Of a stretch of 64,000 bases of DNA, positions 51,892-64,000 are shown piece by piece (within the stretch, counting starts at the first letter, position 1; each line of letters begins with the position of its first letter). The DNA lies in the NCBI RefSeq assembly GCF_902806685.2, contig NC_048545.1:1637001-1701000 (forward strand). Direction: 5' to 3'. A program made the translations under genes and the position numbers. A model generated the notes under the pieces. It saw only the letters and a list, made by a program, of their open reading frames with translations, had not been told where the DNA came from and made no database searches. This stretch comes from Maniola hyperantus (taxonomy: Eukaryota > Arthropoda > Insecta > Lepidoptera > Nymphalidae).

Positions 51892-52430
51892 TGTAGTACA
51901 ATAAACACGCCTGTTGTTTTATTTTTTGTCACCGACAAGTGGATGTTAGACTTTTCTTCATACGAGTTTTAAAAAAATTCATATGATACCCACTTGGTAT
52001 ATAAATCTTACTTTGAAAGTTGAAAATACTAATATTTGTTCATGAACACATTTTATTTATTTTTCAGGATGTAACCACAAATTTGGGTTAAATTGAATCT
52101 TCTACTGAACCGATTTTGATTATACTTAGTACTATCGAAAATTGGACTTTTTGCTTTTAAAATGCGATAGTTTCATGCCAATCGGTTTATAAATATAGAA
52201 GAATCCAGCGATACTCACTCACGTTGACGATTTTTGGTGATCAATTGATCATAAATCGATAAAAATTCTATAATTAATGTAATGATGAGAGGAATGATTT
52301 GATGCGGATTTAGGTGACGGTCTTACAGCCAAATGTCGAGAGTTCTGAATTCAAAGTTCTGCGTTCACTATTATTAGGCATCTCTACAGGGTGGCATTAT
52401 AAGAATACAAGATTAGGTAGGAAGTGACTA

Positions 52431-52980
52431 TCTCTATAATATTAAAATGAACCACCAAATGTGTTGGTCATCGCAAATCTCGAGAACAGCTGAACCGGTT
52501 TCGCTTATTCTTTTTTATAATATTTCTTGAAGTACGAAGATGGTTCTTACGGAGAGAAAAATATAAAAAATTGCCTGAAAAGTCTAAAAACAACACTATT
52601 CTATATCCCCAAACAAAAGATTCGTAATCTATATATATAAAAGGGAAAGGTAAAGGACTGACTGACTGATCTATCAACGCACAGCTCAAACTACTGGACG
52701 GATCGGGCTGAAATTTGGCATGCAGATAGCTATTATGACGTAGGCATCCGCTAAGAAAGGATTTTTGAAAATTCAACTCCTAAGGGGGTGAAATAGGGTT
52801 TTGAAATTTTGTAGTCCACGCGGACGAAGTCGCGAGCTACATACAATATAAGCTAGTAATACTTAAAAGTCAATTTGAACTTTAATGCCATACCATGAAG
52901 TGTTAGTGGAGGGGTTCCGGGAAGACAAAACAATTTTATTGAGTGACGTGTGACGGTACGAAGTTCGTCGGGTCAGCTAG
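52431..52980 (+). mobile_element. Helitron-like (family D) with a Lep1-like copy nested inside
   Basis: The outer element starts TCTCTATAAT and ends GGTCAGCTAG. The inner family-A element is 52628-52856 (TC...CTAG), with A immediately before and T immediately after, so the insertion point in the host copy can be read exactly. Confidence 0.8.
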
Positions 52981-54840
52981 TCTATACTTCTATACTATTA
53001 TATAAAGAGGTAGGAGTGGTATACGCGGACATAATTATTTTATTTTAAAACTACCTACCTACATTAATAGTATGTATAGTATGTATCAGTATGTAAGTAT
53101 AAGACTACAGAGGAATGTGCAGTGCTCAGACAAGCCGCCAAGCGCTTACGAGCACGAAGAAACCAATATTGTGTTTTTTCTGTTTGTGTGGAAAAAAAAA
53201 AAAAAAAAAAAAAGGAAATGTCGTTAAGTTCGTTTGTAGGGGGTAATCTTTGGAACTACTAAACCGATTTTAAAAATTCTTTCACCAGTAGAAAGCTACA
53301 TTATTCCTGAGTGACATAGGCTATATGGGATTTTTAAAAACCTAAATACACGCGGGCGAAGCCGCGGGGATCAGCTATAGTATTTTGTATTTGGTGGAAA
53401 TAAATGATTTTATTATTATTATTATTATTATATTATAGTAAAATAAAAGGCACGATAGCGTTTATTCTCAAATTTAATATCGTTTTCAATGTTGACAACA
53501 CCACAGTAACACTTCATTGTCCGCTTTCAATACGGTTGGTAACAATAGTTACCATATCAAAATGTCAAGTTGGAACTAACAATAATTTTATCATCAAAAA
53601 CACTACTACTTGTACAGTTATTAATTAGTAATAATTATAAGACTCAAGAGAACACTTACAAACAACGTTAATGGGTAATTTGGTTGAGGTAGATTCAATT
53701 ATACTTTATAACTAATACAATGGATTTTGTGAACATGAGGATTTTTTTCAATTCATTAAAAAAAATTTTGGTTAACTTTCAATATCCATAAAGCTCGCTA
53801 AAGATGGTAGGCATTTGCCTTGATTTTTAAGGGCTTTGATTTTTAATTTTTATTTTATAGAGGTTTGAGTGTTCAAAAGTGATTTGAATGTATGGAATTG
53901 ATCAGTTTCACAAAAAATACTTACCAATAAAAATGTTAAGTAACGAAATCAACAATATAAGACAAAAACAACTTTTGAAAAGATCGCATTTAGAATTTAT
54001 AATCCTCATATCCCCAAAACCCATATTCACAAAAAATAATCTTATAGTATAAAACTTACAAATAACTGAAATATTTCGATTCCTTATTTGAGATTCTTCT
54101 ACTGGCAGATACAAAGCTACCAGAGTCAATACCGTATTATATAATCCGCAAATTGCTAATGCGCGTGACCGCCATTTTAGTGACGTCAGCACTAGACTGA
54201 AGTTTCGAGCTGATGTTATATTTTTATTTCGGCTGACGTCATTTCGATGTTAATGAGACATGGTTACAGCGCAATAGCAATTTGCGGGACTTATACTAGA
54301 TAATTTTGCACATAAAAATTACAATTACCAATACAAATATGAGATTTCAAGTTTTGTTAATTTGTTTTCTTAGGTATTCAAAAATCAGTGTGTCATTGAC
54401 TGTTTTTAAAAATTCTATTTTTCTAGATCGAAATATTCCAGTGCCTTGCTTCCTTTAGGCAGGGCCTGTGATATTTCACGGAACCACCGAATACAATACA
54501 ATTACATTACGTAAGTATAATAATTACACAACAACTTCTTAGTTACTTACTCCTATGGTGATGGTGAGTTGTGATTTATACGTATCATATGTTTCTTGTA
54601 AAATCTGGGTCATAAAGGTCCACCTTGGAGGACACCTGATAATGATTTACTTTCACACATAGTTAATTTTGCAGCGGTCTGAAAATCTGAAAATTTTGTG
54701 AAAAGCCTTTTATGTTTATGTATTCTGTTAAAGGAACAATTTTCACTTGAAAAACTGAATAATCTAATTTCTATACGATGCATAGTGTATCGAATGCATT
54801 TTAATAAACTGAACGAATCTATACATAATTATCTGGGTTG
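52981..54840. other. Intergenic, microsatellites and a Helitron-end remnant
   Basis: An A22 run lies at about 53191-53212 and a (TTA)n tract at 53409-53435. A degenerate family-B piece ends at about 53380. No gene seen. Confidence 0.5.
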
Positions 54841-54950
54841 ACTTGTTTTAAACAAATGTTTCAACAACACTTGTTTTTTATTTAAAAATAGTTTTAAACA
54901 TGTTTTAATTAAAAAGTTTTTAATCAGTTTTTTGTCCAGCCCTGCATATT
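54841..54950. mobile_element. hAT-like MITE rich in TTTAAAC motifs (family L), copy 1
   Basis: Degenerate ends CTGGGTTG and CCAGCCCTG flank repeats of GTTTTAAACA-like motifs. Copies at 57419-57566 and 63633-63757 have clearer ends. Confidence 0.5.
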
Positions 54951-56399
54951 AAACGGTTTAATACTTTTGAGTGTGATTTAATAAGTACCTATCAGGTATC
55001 AATTATTATTTTTGAATACGATTATGTAAAAAATTAATCTAACAAAGGTGTTTTGATAAATTTCGTCATTACCCATTATTATAGATACGATTTCAAAATC
55101 ACAAACCACCAACAACCCCAAACTTTTCGCGTACCAAAACAAAATAAGAACAAAAAATATAAAATATGCAAGCAAACTGAAAACACAAACATAATTGTTG
55201 AGAGTATCGCACTCTCTTTCAGTAAACTCATGTAAGAAAGGGACAAAACAATAAATATACTTAAATCAATCCTTAATCGTGGTATACAACGTAAGCCTTT
55301 ATTGGACGCTTTATAATAAGTACTTTTACATCGCCGTCACTCGGAAAAGATTTTTATACTATAGATTAACTATACTATTGGTTTTTTCAAAAACGATGTG
55401 GAGATAATTAGGACTTGAAAGTCAAGAAGACAATAAATCAAAGATATTATTGTAAACATAAACAATAAATACATAATTTTTGTGAAGTAAACACTTAAGT
55501 AATAATAAATAATAGTGTGTTTAGCAGACAACACTGTTAAGAAAGGAATATAATCTAGACTAGAAAATCCTAAGAAGTAATGCATCGGTTGATACATCTT
55601 TGTACCTTATAGCTAATAGTGCTTATATTGATAAGCACGTTTAATTTTTTTATATCTGGAGCAGCTAGATGCATGTTCAGCCTCAATGTAGTATGATTAG
55701 CAATGGCGTTATCATTAAATATTATCAAATGCGGAATGTTTATGACAACACAATATGTAAACAGTTTGAGCAAATTTTTTTACTTTCAGAAATGATTTAT
55801 CATAGAGGTGTAAAAAAAATTCCTTTCCCAACAATGTCATTTGTTTTACACATAGAACAAGAGGTAAAAATCTGTCATTGACAACTATTGCAGCCCAATA
55901 TGGAATGTGTGGTTTATTCACTGAAATAGACTTAAACAAGTACGCTAAAAATGGTAGTTATTTTTGTGCCAAGTTGAAGCGCCACACCGAGCGTACCGGG
56001 AATTAAATTGAAATTGACAAGTGCATCAAATGTTCTTCCTGTTGATACTTGACTTCGTGATTCCGAGTACGCTCAGAAGACGCTCACTATACAAGCACCA
56101 AAATGGCGAAAATCAAGTTGTTTCAAAAACTCAAAAACAGGTCGGCAATCGCCGGGTTCAGCATATGTACTTGTATTAGTAGAGTTCAGTGGGTTTATTA
56201 AAAATTGCTATTGAACAAAAAAATATTAAAATGGAATGAAAAATCGGCACTGTAACATAAATATTTCCAATAGGGAAAGCTGTAGATGGCGCTACATGTA
56301 ATGTTTCAACTAAGAAAACAATATATAGGTAAGTAAATCCATGATTCAAATCTTAGAATCTTAGAATACATATTTCTCAATCAAGCACATTCTATCGAT
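54951..56399. other. Intergenic, nothing recognised
   Basis: AT-rich; several open frames of 60-75 codons but none with coding character. Confidence 0.45.
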
Positions 56400-56672
56400 T
56401 TTTTTTAATAGAGATAGCGAGCAAACGAGCAGGCGGGTCACCTGATGTTAAGTGATTACAGCCGCCCATGAACATTTGCAGCACCAGAGGAACCGCCGAT
56501 GCGTTGCCGGCCTTTTAGGAATTTGTTGGTCCGCCCCTTGAATAACCCCATGTTGTAATCTAAAGGGAACACCGCCGAAGGGAGTTGATTCCACAGTTTG
56601 CATGTACGTGGAAAAAAGGATCTGGCACAACGGGTGGTCGAAAAGCTCCAGAAACCCAGGTGGTCAGGATGG
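56400..56672 (-). mobile_element. Interspersed repeat (family J), copy 2
   Basis: Matches 32697-32960 and extends further right (GGTCGAAAAGCTCCAGAAAC). T-rich left border. Confidence 0.6.
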
Positions 56673-57338
56673 AATTGATTGAATTTGTAAATCTTTCATT
56701 AATCCTTATTTAAATTTAACGACAGTTAATTTTGAAGTCCAAAATTCATGACATGGATTTTGTTAACGGCAAGACTCGCTTGTTAACAAAATAACTTACC
56801 AATTTCTTTTGTCAGCATAATGCCAATAGTTTTAATCAATCTCCAAAAAAAAGTACTTTATCCAATTGTTGTTTTTTTTTTCGAAGAAAATAAAAAGCCC
56901 TGGTGTTCCCAATTATTCATTCATGGCTATTTATTCCAAAAATCTTTCCAATTCCTTCACGGATATTTTTACGAAAAAATATTAGATTTCATCTTGCAAC
57001 GCCATCTAGCTTCCAATTTTAACATACCATAGACTTAAAAAATCTATGCGCCTTCCCTCTTGAGTCGTTAACGATTAATAAAATATTGCAAAAAAAAAAT
57101 ATGAGATTCGAGATAATTTTCAGAGGCACGTATTTCAGGCTTATGTCGGAAATTCACTCCAAGGACGGACAAGCCATATTATTATGTAAAAAAGTCTGTA
57201 CTTTCAATACATTACAAGTAATGTAATATCAATGGATTCATAACTTAGTAACTTATGCTATTTTAATTTATCCTTATTTTGGTTAAATACACTTTTTTGT
57301 TTTAAAGTGGGTTGGTTGGTACATTTATATTATAGTAG

Positions 57339-57395
57339 TTTAGATTGATTTATGATTTCTGTACTAGGTGTACAGAAATCATAAATCAATCTAAA
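57339..57395. repeat. Perfect 26-bp hairpin with 5-nt loop
   Basis: Arms 57339-57364 and 57370-57395 are exact reverse complements around TAGGT. The right arm runs into the hAT-like MITE 24 bases later. Confidence 0.85.
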
Positions 57396-57418
57396 TCATT
57401 TAATTGCGGTCATAAACC

Positions 57419-57566
57419 CAGGGTTGGTCTTGTTGTAAACAAATGTTTAAAACTAGTGTTTTAAATAAATGATTAAAACAAGTGTTTTAAATTAAATAAA
57501 ATTAATGAAAACAGTTTTAAACAAAACTGTTTAGAAAACGGTTTTTTGTCCAACCCTGCTTAAAAT
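57419..57566. mobile_element. hAT-like MITE (family L), copy 2
   Basis: Ends CAGGGTTGG and CCAACCCTG are perfect 9-bp inverted repeats. The interior iterates GTTTTAAA and AAACAGTTTT motifs. Confidence 0.65.
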
Positions 57567-58198
57567 AGTATTTATTCTCCTTTTCTGCAAGGAACATTAT
57601 GAAAAGCACTAATATAAAGACATGACAAAATAATGTCAGTAATTTTGAATTTTCGTATAACAAAATTAGCGCTCTTTCATATATTTTCTTGCTTTGTGAA
57701 GTTGATTAAAATTTAAGGGCAAATTTTTTTCATGCATCATTTTTATGCACTATAATACGAAATAACTAAGTGCATTTTTTAAACTGTTAGCATTTTATTC
57801 ACACCGTATTATGGCGTATACAAAACGAGCTCTAATTAATACAAAAATGTGATCCATACTTGATTTCTATGTGTTACTTTTACTTAATATTTAAACACAA
57901 TAAGGATCAATGGTACAATGGTAATACAGCCAACTACGCTAGTATGTTATAACCTTGCAAACTATGCTTAAATACAAAAGAGTTGTACATAGTTCAGGTA
58001 TTTGCTAATGTGAAATAAATTATTACATTGGTTTACTAAAGGATATTATTTATAGTGGACTATGCAACAGTCATCAAATAGATTTCTGATTGGAGTTATC
58101 TATGTAAAATTAATTGTAGCTTCTGTATATTTCCATGCAGGTGCATGGATTTATACAGATGATTGCATACTAGTAGGAGTAGGCGTAGCAGTGGAAGT

Positions 58199-58556
58199 GG
58201 ATAACTTTATGTAAATCACTGAGTAACTTTATGCATATCACTGGAAATTCACGCTACAGAATTATGTATGCATATGACAAATGACTGCAAATGATAGACA
58301 AATGACTGCAGACTACTAAAAAACTTTACCTAGCTAAATCACTGGATGACGCATGTATGCACGATATGTTATTATTTAAGTATGTGTCTGCATATTTAAT
58401 TTTGTGTTTATCACTGGATTTATGAGATCTAGATAATTTTATTTCTATTACTGGATTATTCTATGCACCTATTTAATTGCAAGCACATAAACTATGTGTG
58501 CTGGATAACTCCATGCAGAAGACTGTTATAAGTTGTATAACTTTATGCAAACAACT
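58199..58556. repeat. Degenerate 22-nt repeat
   Basis: Units like GGATAACTTTATGTAAATCACT occur at 58199-58220 and 58221-58242 (adjacent), 58503-58524 and 58535-58556. Weaker relatives, including ATCACTGGAT blocks, lie between. It looks like an ancient tandem array. Confidence 0.6.
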
Positions 58557-59479
58557 AGATAGCTACATTAGCAAGGCACTATAACTTGTAGATAACTCTA
58601 TGCGTTTAAATTTCGATCTATTTGATGACTATTACACAAAAATATTACATTTTTTCGAGTAGGATATACTTAGTGAAAGTAAAAATATAACTAGGTACTT
58701 ATATTGTGGTTACGTTGTTACAATATAGGTACATTAAAAAGTATTTAAAACAAGAAAACACAACCTAGAGTGAACTTGTGAAAGCATATTATTAGGTATA
58801 CTATAAAGAAATTTCTACACTTAGAATAATTACTATAATAGTACGTATTTATGGTTTTACGAAAATAATACAATATTCTAATTAAAAAAGAAAACAAATC
58901 ATTCGTTTTAAATAAAACAGGTACCTAAGTATTAGGTAATTATAAAAAAAAGTTTGGGAATAAAAAGTTATGGGTCCATGTACTTCAAAACAACAGTTAA
59001 TTGATTTATTTAAGTGTTATAATAACATTTTAAAAATAGATTTTATACGTGGGTCATATCTAAATCATTAAAACGGTACTAAATAATTTCAGTGTACCTC
59101 TTACATGCTACAATATACACAGGTATTACAATATTGTGATTTTATTAATATTAGATGAAATATTTAGGTAATTATTCTATAATTAAGATTTATAGATGGC
59201 AACACTGAAATATTTTAGTACATATTGTTATAAATTACATTTTGTCAGTGATTGGTCCAAAGGACAGTGGCACATAATGAGGAGCTCGATAAAAATATTG
59301 GCTGACTGAAAAAATTGGAAATAATAAAAAATAGTTCAACACTAGGTAAGTACCTACGTACATAATTAATGTTTAAAACAAAATCGCTGTTAAAATAACC
59401 TATCTACGAAATCTATCCGTAAAAAATCAGTACAATGTGTTAGGTTGCAGTTTACGTGCTTACATCTAATCTACAGGAT

Positions 59480-59650
59480 TGTAAAAAAACTATTTAAAAA
59501 AGAACAAAACATTCTGTTTAAAACAGGATTCAAAGCATGTTTATTAAAAATGTTTAAAACTGTTTTTTTTAATTTTAAACATGTTTTAAACATTTGTTTA
59601 AAACATGTTTAAAATTTAAAAAAACTGTTTGTTTAAATGATTAAAACAGC
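59480..59650. repeat. TTTAAAC-rich segment, family L relative
   Basis: Dense GTTTAAAAC / GTTTTAAAC motifs in both orientations without clear CAGGGTTGG ends. Confidence 0.5.
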
Positions 59651-62600
59651 GCCAATACCTACTGCAAGCATTTTATCGATGCTCTTCATTATTATAATGA
59701 CAACAGCGAAATTCAAACACGCGTAAAAGCATAAACATTGCAATATAATTATTAATTATATAAAAAAAAAGAAATCGTAACACCAGCTTCATTCGACGCG
59801 CCCTAAATGTCAAAATAGAAGCTAAGACCCTGTGATAAAAAACCTAGCGTCAAAGATAAAATTCTAGTTTTTTATAACCTAACATTAGTCCTAAGTTAAC
59901 TTAGTGTAATTGAAGATTCAGGTACATTGTCGGCGATTCTTTTTTTTAATTAAAATTTAAACTGAGTTTATATTATTTCATATTTATGAATATATTTACA
60001 AATGCTATTGGTGTTTTAAAAAGACACATTTTTATTATTAGGTAAATCAATTGTCGGTATTTTTGATTATTTATTACACTTAATAAAATATTATCAAAAT
60101 GTAATAATATTTTTGTACAAAACTTAAATATTATAAGTAGGTATAAATACTTCATAGAATTATAATATAAAAATTGTAATGTTTATGAAAGAAGTGGAAA
60201 TTGCGATAAAAATGATCTTTTAAAACACGCAGCTTTTTCAATACATCTTACGATTTATACATAATATAAATTGTACCTAGGTGCTTCGGATAGTTATAAT
60301 ATTACAATATTTTACGTTAAAATAAATTGCAATATTCCGAATAATTATATTATAATATTCCGAATCTAATATTTCGTAGTTACGAAACTTTTTATTTTTA
60401 TTGTCACCATTTATTTTATGTCTAGAAAATATAATGTACTTAAATTGAATTAGAAAAGTGACTTTAAAATTTTGTCATCGATTATATTATTTGCAATTAT
60501 AATAAAAGATTCTTATAATTGTTAAAATGAACATTGACATTTATACGATTTGTAAGCAAAAAAAATGCAAACAAAAGTTATGATGGTTTAAAAATATACT
60601 GCTTGACAGAAACGGCTCCTGCAGTAGACACGGGTTGCGGGAAGGGTGCTATAGTGACTTTTAAGAGTCACACTAAATAGATATGCACTGGTCACTTTGC
60701 CCAATCTGTCGCAATTGGCCAACGCTTGCGTACTTGCCCAGTAGTGTCGGTTTCTTACGGGGTGGAAAAAACCTTTTTTTTCTTAATAAAACATATTTTA
60801 AACATTTGTTTACAACAATGCCTGGCTTTTTATACACACACTAGACTCTAGATTCCGAAGGTAAATACATAAACATTAGCCAATCGAAACAGGATGGCTC
60901 ACTTATTTGGGAATTCGTGAAGAGAACTACCAAATAGTGAAACTGTTTGCCACTGTATCATCATATTGAATGGCCGATGCAGAAGCATCATCATTACCTC
61001 AATGGTATCCCTCTTTTTAACCGATTGCACTCGCTATCACATTGTGTCATTGGGTCATTGTATACTGGAGCCTTGACTTTCACGTCAACAGCTAGTCAAC
61101 AGTCACTCCTCGTGGTCGAAACGAATGCCTAACGCTGAAATCTTTTCAGTGAAACGGTATAGCTCTTTAGATACGACCACTAGGTACTATTAATGGCCAT
61201 AAAAATGAAAATACATCTGTCCTCAGAAATGGAGATTTACTTTTGTAAGTTTTAGTATTTAATTTGCGGAATATTGCAAACTATTTTTTCCTTCATACAA
61301 ATATAATTAAATAGCATAAAAAAATTACGCGTGTGATTGAAAAGCGACTGTCGTTCGCGATCCGGATGTACCGTGTGCGCCATAAATAAGTTGTTGTTAA
61401 AAAGGAAACAAAAACAAATCTATTAATTATTAATAAAAAAAACAGTTAATCAAAAAAGTTTCACAAGAACAGGGAAAAGTAAACGTATACAGCTAAAATA
61501 AATAAAAAACCTGCCTAAACAGAAACTGCCGCTGAGGACAAAATGTCGATGGGCATTTAGAAAAAACGTAATTGATCAACATTAAAATCGTAACATCTAA
61601 AAGAACCTTACAACGAATAAAATGAGGTAGATTCAAATTGTGATATGGAATAATAAACAACGAACTTGTTTCAAATATTTAAAAAAAACCAAGTCCATTG
61701 CCACTGGAGAGGTACTACTTCGTTTTTTTGTAACATTTTTAAAGATAACACGTTTATTTACATAAACTATTTCACGTACATTAATACATAATATCAGTAG
61801 TTCGTTGTAATATTTTTACTTTTTATATTTAGGTATAGTTTTCTTTCAAATATTTATACATTTATTTTTAATCTATCTACTTATTTTTTTATCTTTTTTA
61901 AGTGTCTATGTAAAAACAATCTGTGGCGTGATTAAAAACTGCTAATATAAACTTTAACAGGTATTTATATGTTATGATATATGGAAAAAATGTGCGTTTT
62001 ATTAAAAAAAAAGTAGAATTATATTACTGCTTGTGATATATATTATATTATAGGTTATTATACTATGTTTATATATTTCAAGTGGAATGTAAATTATGAA
62101 GGTAACTGATAGCTTCTAAGGCTTGTCTAAGAACTGTCTATGAAAAAAACTCAGAAATAAATATTTTTTCAACATCAATAAATACACTCGTTATTTACAT
62201 ATTAGTACTCAGGTAATATAAGGGCTGTTTGGATATCATTTTGGTCTATATTTTGTACGCTCATGTTGCACTAATGGTGAACTATTATAGTATTTTGTAA
62301 TAGGTGTTTTGGTGTGTACTATTTGCAGGCACTGCATTCAACCTATAATATAATTAGTATAATTTTAATTATACACATACGTAGTCGCGTGTCGCCGATT
62401 CCACGGCGTAACAAAATATTTAGAGGTTATATTAATTATTATTTGCCGCGCCATTTTTTTTACCTTATTGTCTCGATGCTTATAATCTCAGGCCGATCAA
62501 CGCTATATACACGCCCTAAAAGGCAGTAAAAATGTCGTATTTACATTCTCTAAGCAACAATCGAAAGGATGATCTTTAAAAAATGGACTTTACTCATATT

Positions 62601-62924
62601 GCGTTAAGAGTTTGAGCGAGAATAACTTTACGTGTCGATTATTTTTGACAGCTAAATTACAAGGTACCCGTACTGTTTGTTTACCGAAAAATCAGCCTTA
62701 CTTCGTTGAAAATAAAGTCTATTAGGAACAAATACACGCCAAGCTATCCTCGCGCAAATCGATCCAGCCTCAACCCCGTGACTCCGACTACTCTATAAAT
62801 GAAGTTCTGTACATAAAATCTCATTCTATTCTGCCTTAACTACGGGGTGTCGGGTTGCATTCGCAACCCGGCTCGGGGCCGCCTATCCCCTTGTAGTTCT
62901 TTTTAACTCGTGTCGGAATGGGTT
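59651..62924. other. Intergenic or long 3' UTR, nothing coding recognised
   Basis: Very AT-rich. It could be partly the 3' UTR of the minus-strand gene at 62925. A small GC hairpin (CGGGTTGC / GCAACCCG, 62851-62870) stands out. Confidence 0.45.
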
Positions 62925-63230
62925 TCAACCGTTAGGCTGAAGCGTGGGCTGAATTTTGCTGTTGTCGAGTTGGAATTCGGTGCTTCTGGTTAGCTCAGAG
63001 TTCATGTTATCGTCGGGGAGTTTGTTGAAGGAGTTGTTCGGGCTAAGGTTGGTCGGCCGCGACAGGCCGTACTCCGGTTGTCGCGAGGTGTCGAGCAGGC
63101 TAAAGGCGGTCGTGTCGTCGAGCACGGTTTCGACGGTCGTGTCGGGCTCGTGTCGCGACACGTCAAAGGCGTCGAAGTGCGGTGGCTCGTAGCGGCGAGC
63201 TTTCTTCAGCCTCCCGTTCGGTGTTTTGGA
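62925..63230 (-). CDS. Last coding exon of a gene continuing off the right edge
   Basis: A phase-0 frame of 101 codons follows a TTTTTCAATAG acceptor and ends in TGA. GC content and codon use contrast sharply with the AT-rich flanks, which supports coding. The product is hydrophilic, rich in Asp, Thr, Ser, Pro and Asn, starting with a basic stretch (G-R-L-K-K-A-R-R-Y). That would fit the cytosolic C-terminal tail of a membrane protein, but this is inference. The next exon upstream is not in the window. I do not recognise the family. Confidence 0.75.
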   Translation of the reverse strand, partial: SKTPNGRLKKARRYEPPHFDAFDVSRHEPDTTVETVLDDTTAFSLLDTSRQPEYGLSRPTNLSPNNSFNKLPDDNMNSELTRSTEFQLDNSKIQPTLQPNG

Positions 63231-63632
63231 CTATTGAAAAATATTAAATATTTATGTAAGGAAGATCGAGACAATGGCCCCGATTCTCTAGTCTCTCTCT
63301 AAACTAAATTTAAAGTATCTGCATCCTTTTCTTTTTACTAATGCTAAAAAAGGAACGGAACATGACTTTCACATTTAAAGACTCTAAATTTTAGTGCACA
63401 ATACAAATTTAAACGTAGGTTCGCGAGTGCGTGCTAAAATCATGGGTTTTACCATCTTAAAATTAAACTTAGAAATGTCAAACTGCTTCTGTCCTTTTCA
63501 TATTACAATAGTAAGAAGAGGATACTCTAAAATTAGGTTGTGCTTAGAATCGGTGCCAGTGTGGCTAATTATGATGTACACAATCTCTAAACGAAACAAC
63601 TTAAAATAACAGGTCTAGGTATAATATGACAG

Positions 63633-63757
63633 GGTTGGCATTGTTGCAAATCTTTAAAACTAGTTTTTTAAATATTTTTTTATTTTAAAATATAGTATAA
63701 ACATGTTTTAATAATGTTTTAAGCAAATATGTTTTTAAACACTTTTTTCCAACCCTT
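63633..63757. mobile_element. hAT-like MITE (family L), copy 3
   Basis: Ends AGGGTTGG and CCAACCCT are perfect inverted repeats, with TTTAAAC-type motifs inside. It lies in the last intron of the minus-strand gene at 62925. Confidence 0.6.
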
Positions 63758-64000
63758 GTGAATGTATTGCTATCTCATTCATAAATCCCTGCGGAAAAGG
63801 ATATCACTAGATTTCACCTGAGATTGTATACTACAGAATTAGCCACAATATCCATACATAATTTAAAAAAAATTGTGAGTTTTAGTGTATTAAATATTGA
63901 ACTTAATATGAAATTTTATTGAAATTGGTTTTATATATCAATCGAATAAAAATGGTTTTTCCCATCAATGGTCGGATAAAAAATGCGTATTGTGCCAATC

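Overview
This window is animal nuclear DNA, almost certainly from a butterfly or moth. The background is AT-rich. Genes have small exons with GT/AG introns and are spaced far apart. Most of the remaining sequence is repeats I recognise as typical of Lepidoptera: many non-autonomous Helitron-like (Lep1-like) elements with 5'-TC and CTAG-3' ends inserted between A and T, tRNA-derived SINEs, RTE and CR1/Jockey-type LINE ends, and foldback MITEs. Layout, left to right. 1-6734 is a Ty3/gypsy LTR retrotransposon that lacks its 5' LTR (off the left edge). It has intact gag and pol frames joined by a probable -1 frameshift, and a 3' LTR. 6735-10109 is repeats. 10110-14600 (+) holds the last three coding exons of iodotyrosine deiodinase (IYD). 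Inside its intron, on the minus strand (10917-12155), lies an intact intronless gene of the MGAT2 (GnT-II) glycosyltransferase family that appears to have lost catalytic residues. 14601-17880 is repeats, including four head-to-tail Helitron-like copies. 18393-51886 (+) is one large gene. I could reconstruct 17 coding exons, all phase-compatible, giving a 1423-residue coiled-coil, low-complexity protein that I do not recognise. Its 21-kb intron 5 (22988-44042) contains, on the minus strand, an eight-exon gene for a secreted 441-residue helical protein (30113-42320), the terminal exon of another small Lys/Ser-rich protein (38048-38452), and a 1-kb CpG-rich minisatellite. 51887-62924 is a roughly 11-kb stretch with no gene I can support, holding hAT-like MITEs, hairpins and a degenerate 22-nt repeat. 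62925-63230 (-) is the last coding exon of a gene that continues off the right edge.

The four host genes with a visible 3' end do not form an evident pathway: IYD is a flavoprotein dehalogenase, the MGAT2-like protein a Golgi-type membrane protein, the large gene probably cytoskeletal or scaffold-like, and the nested gene encodes a secreted product. What links them is architecture: nested antisense genes in introns, poly(A) signals overlapping stop codons, and Helitron-like insertions lying within 17 bp of splice sites. The leads I would follow first are the altered active site of the MGAT2-like nested gene, the splice-site-proximal Helitron insertions, the 16-residue repeat in the large unnamed protein, and the perfect short-loop palindromes, one of which can be shown by comparison with sister repeat copies to have arisen by an inverted templated insertion.
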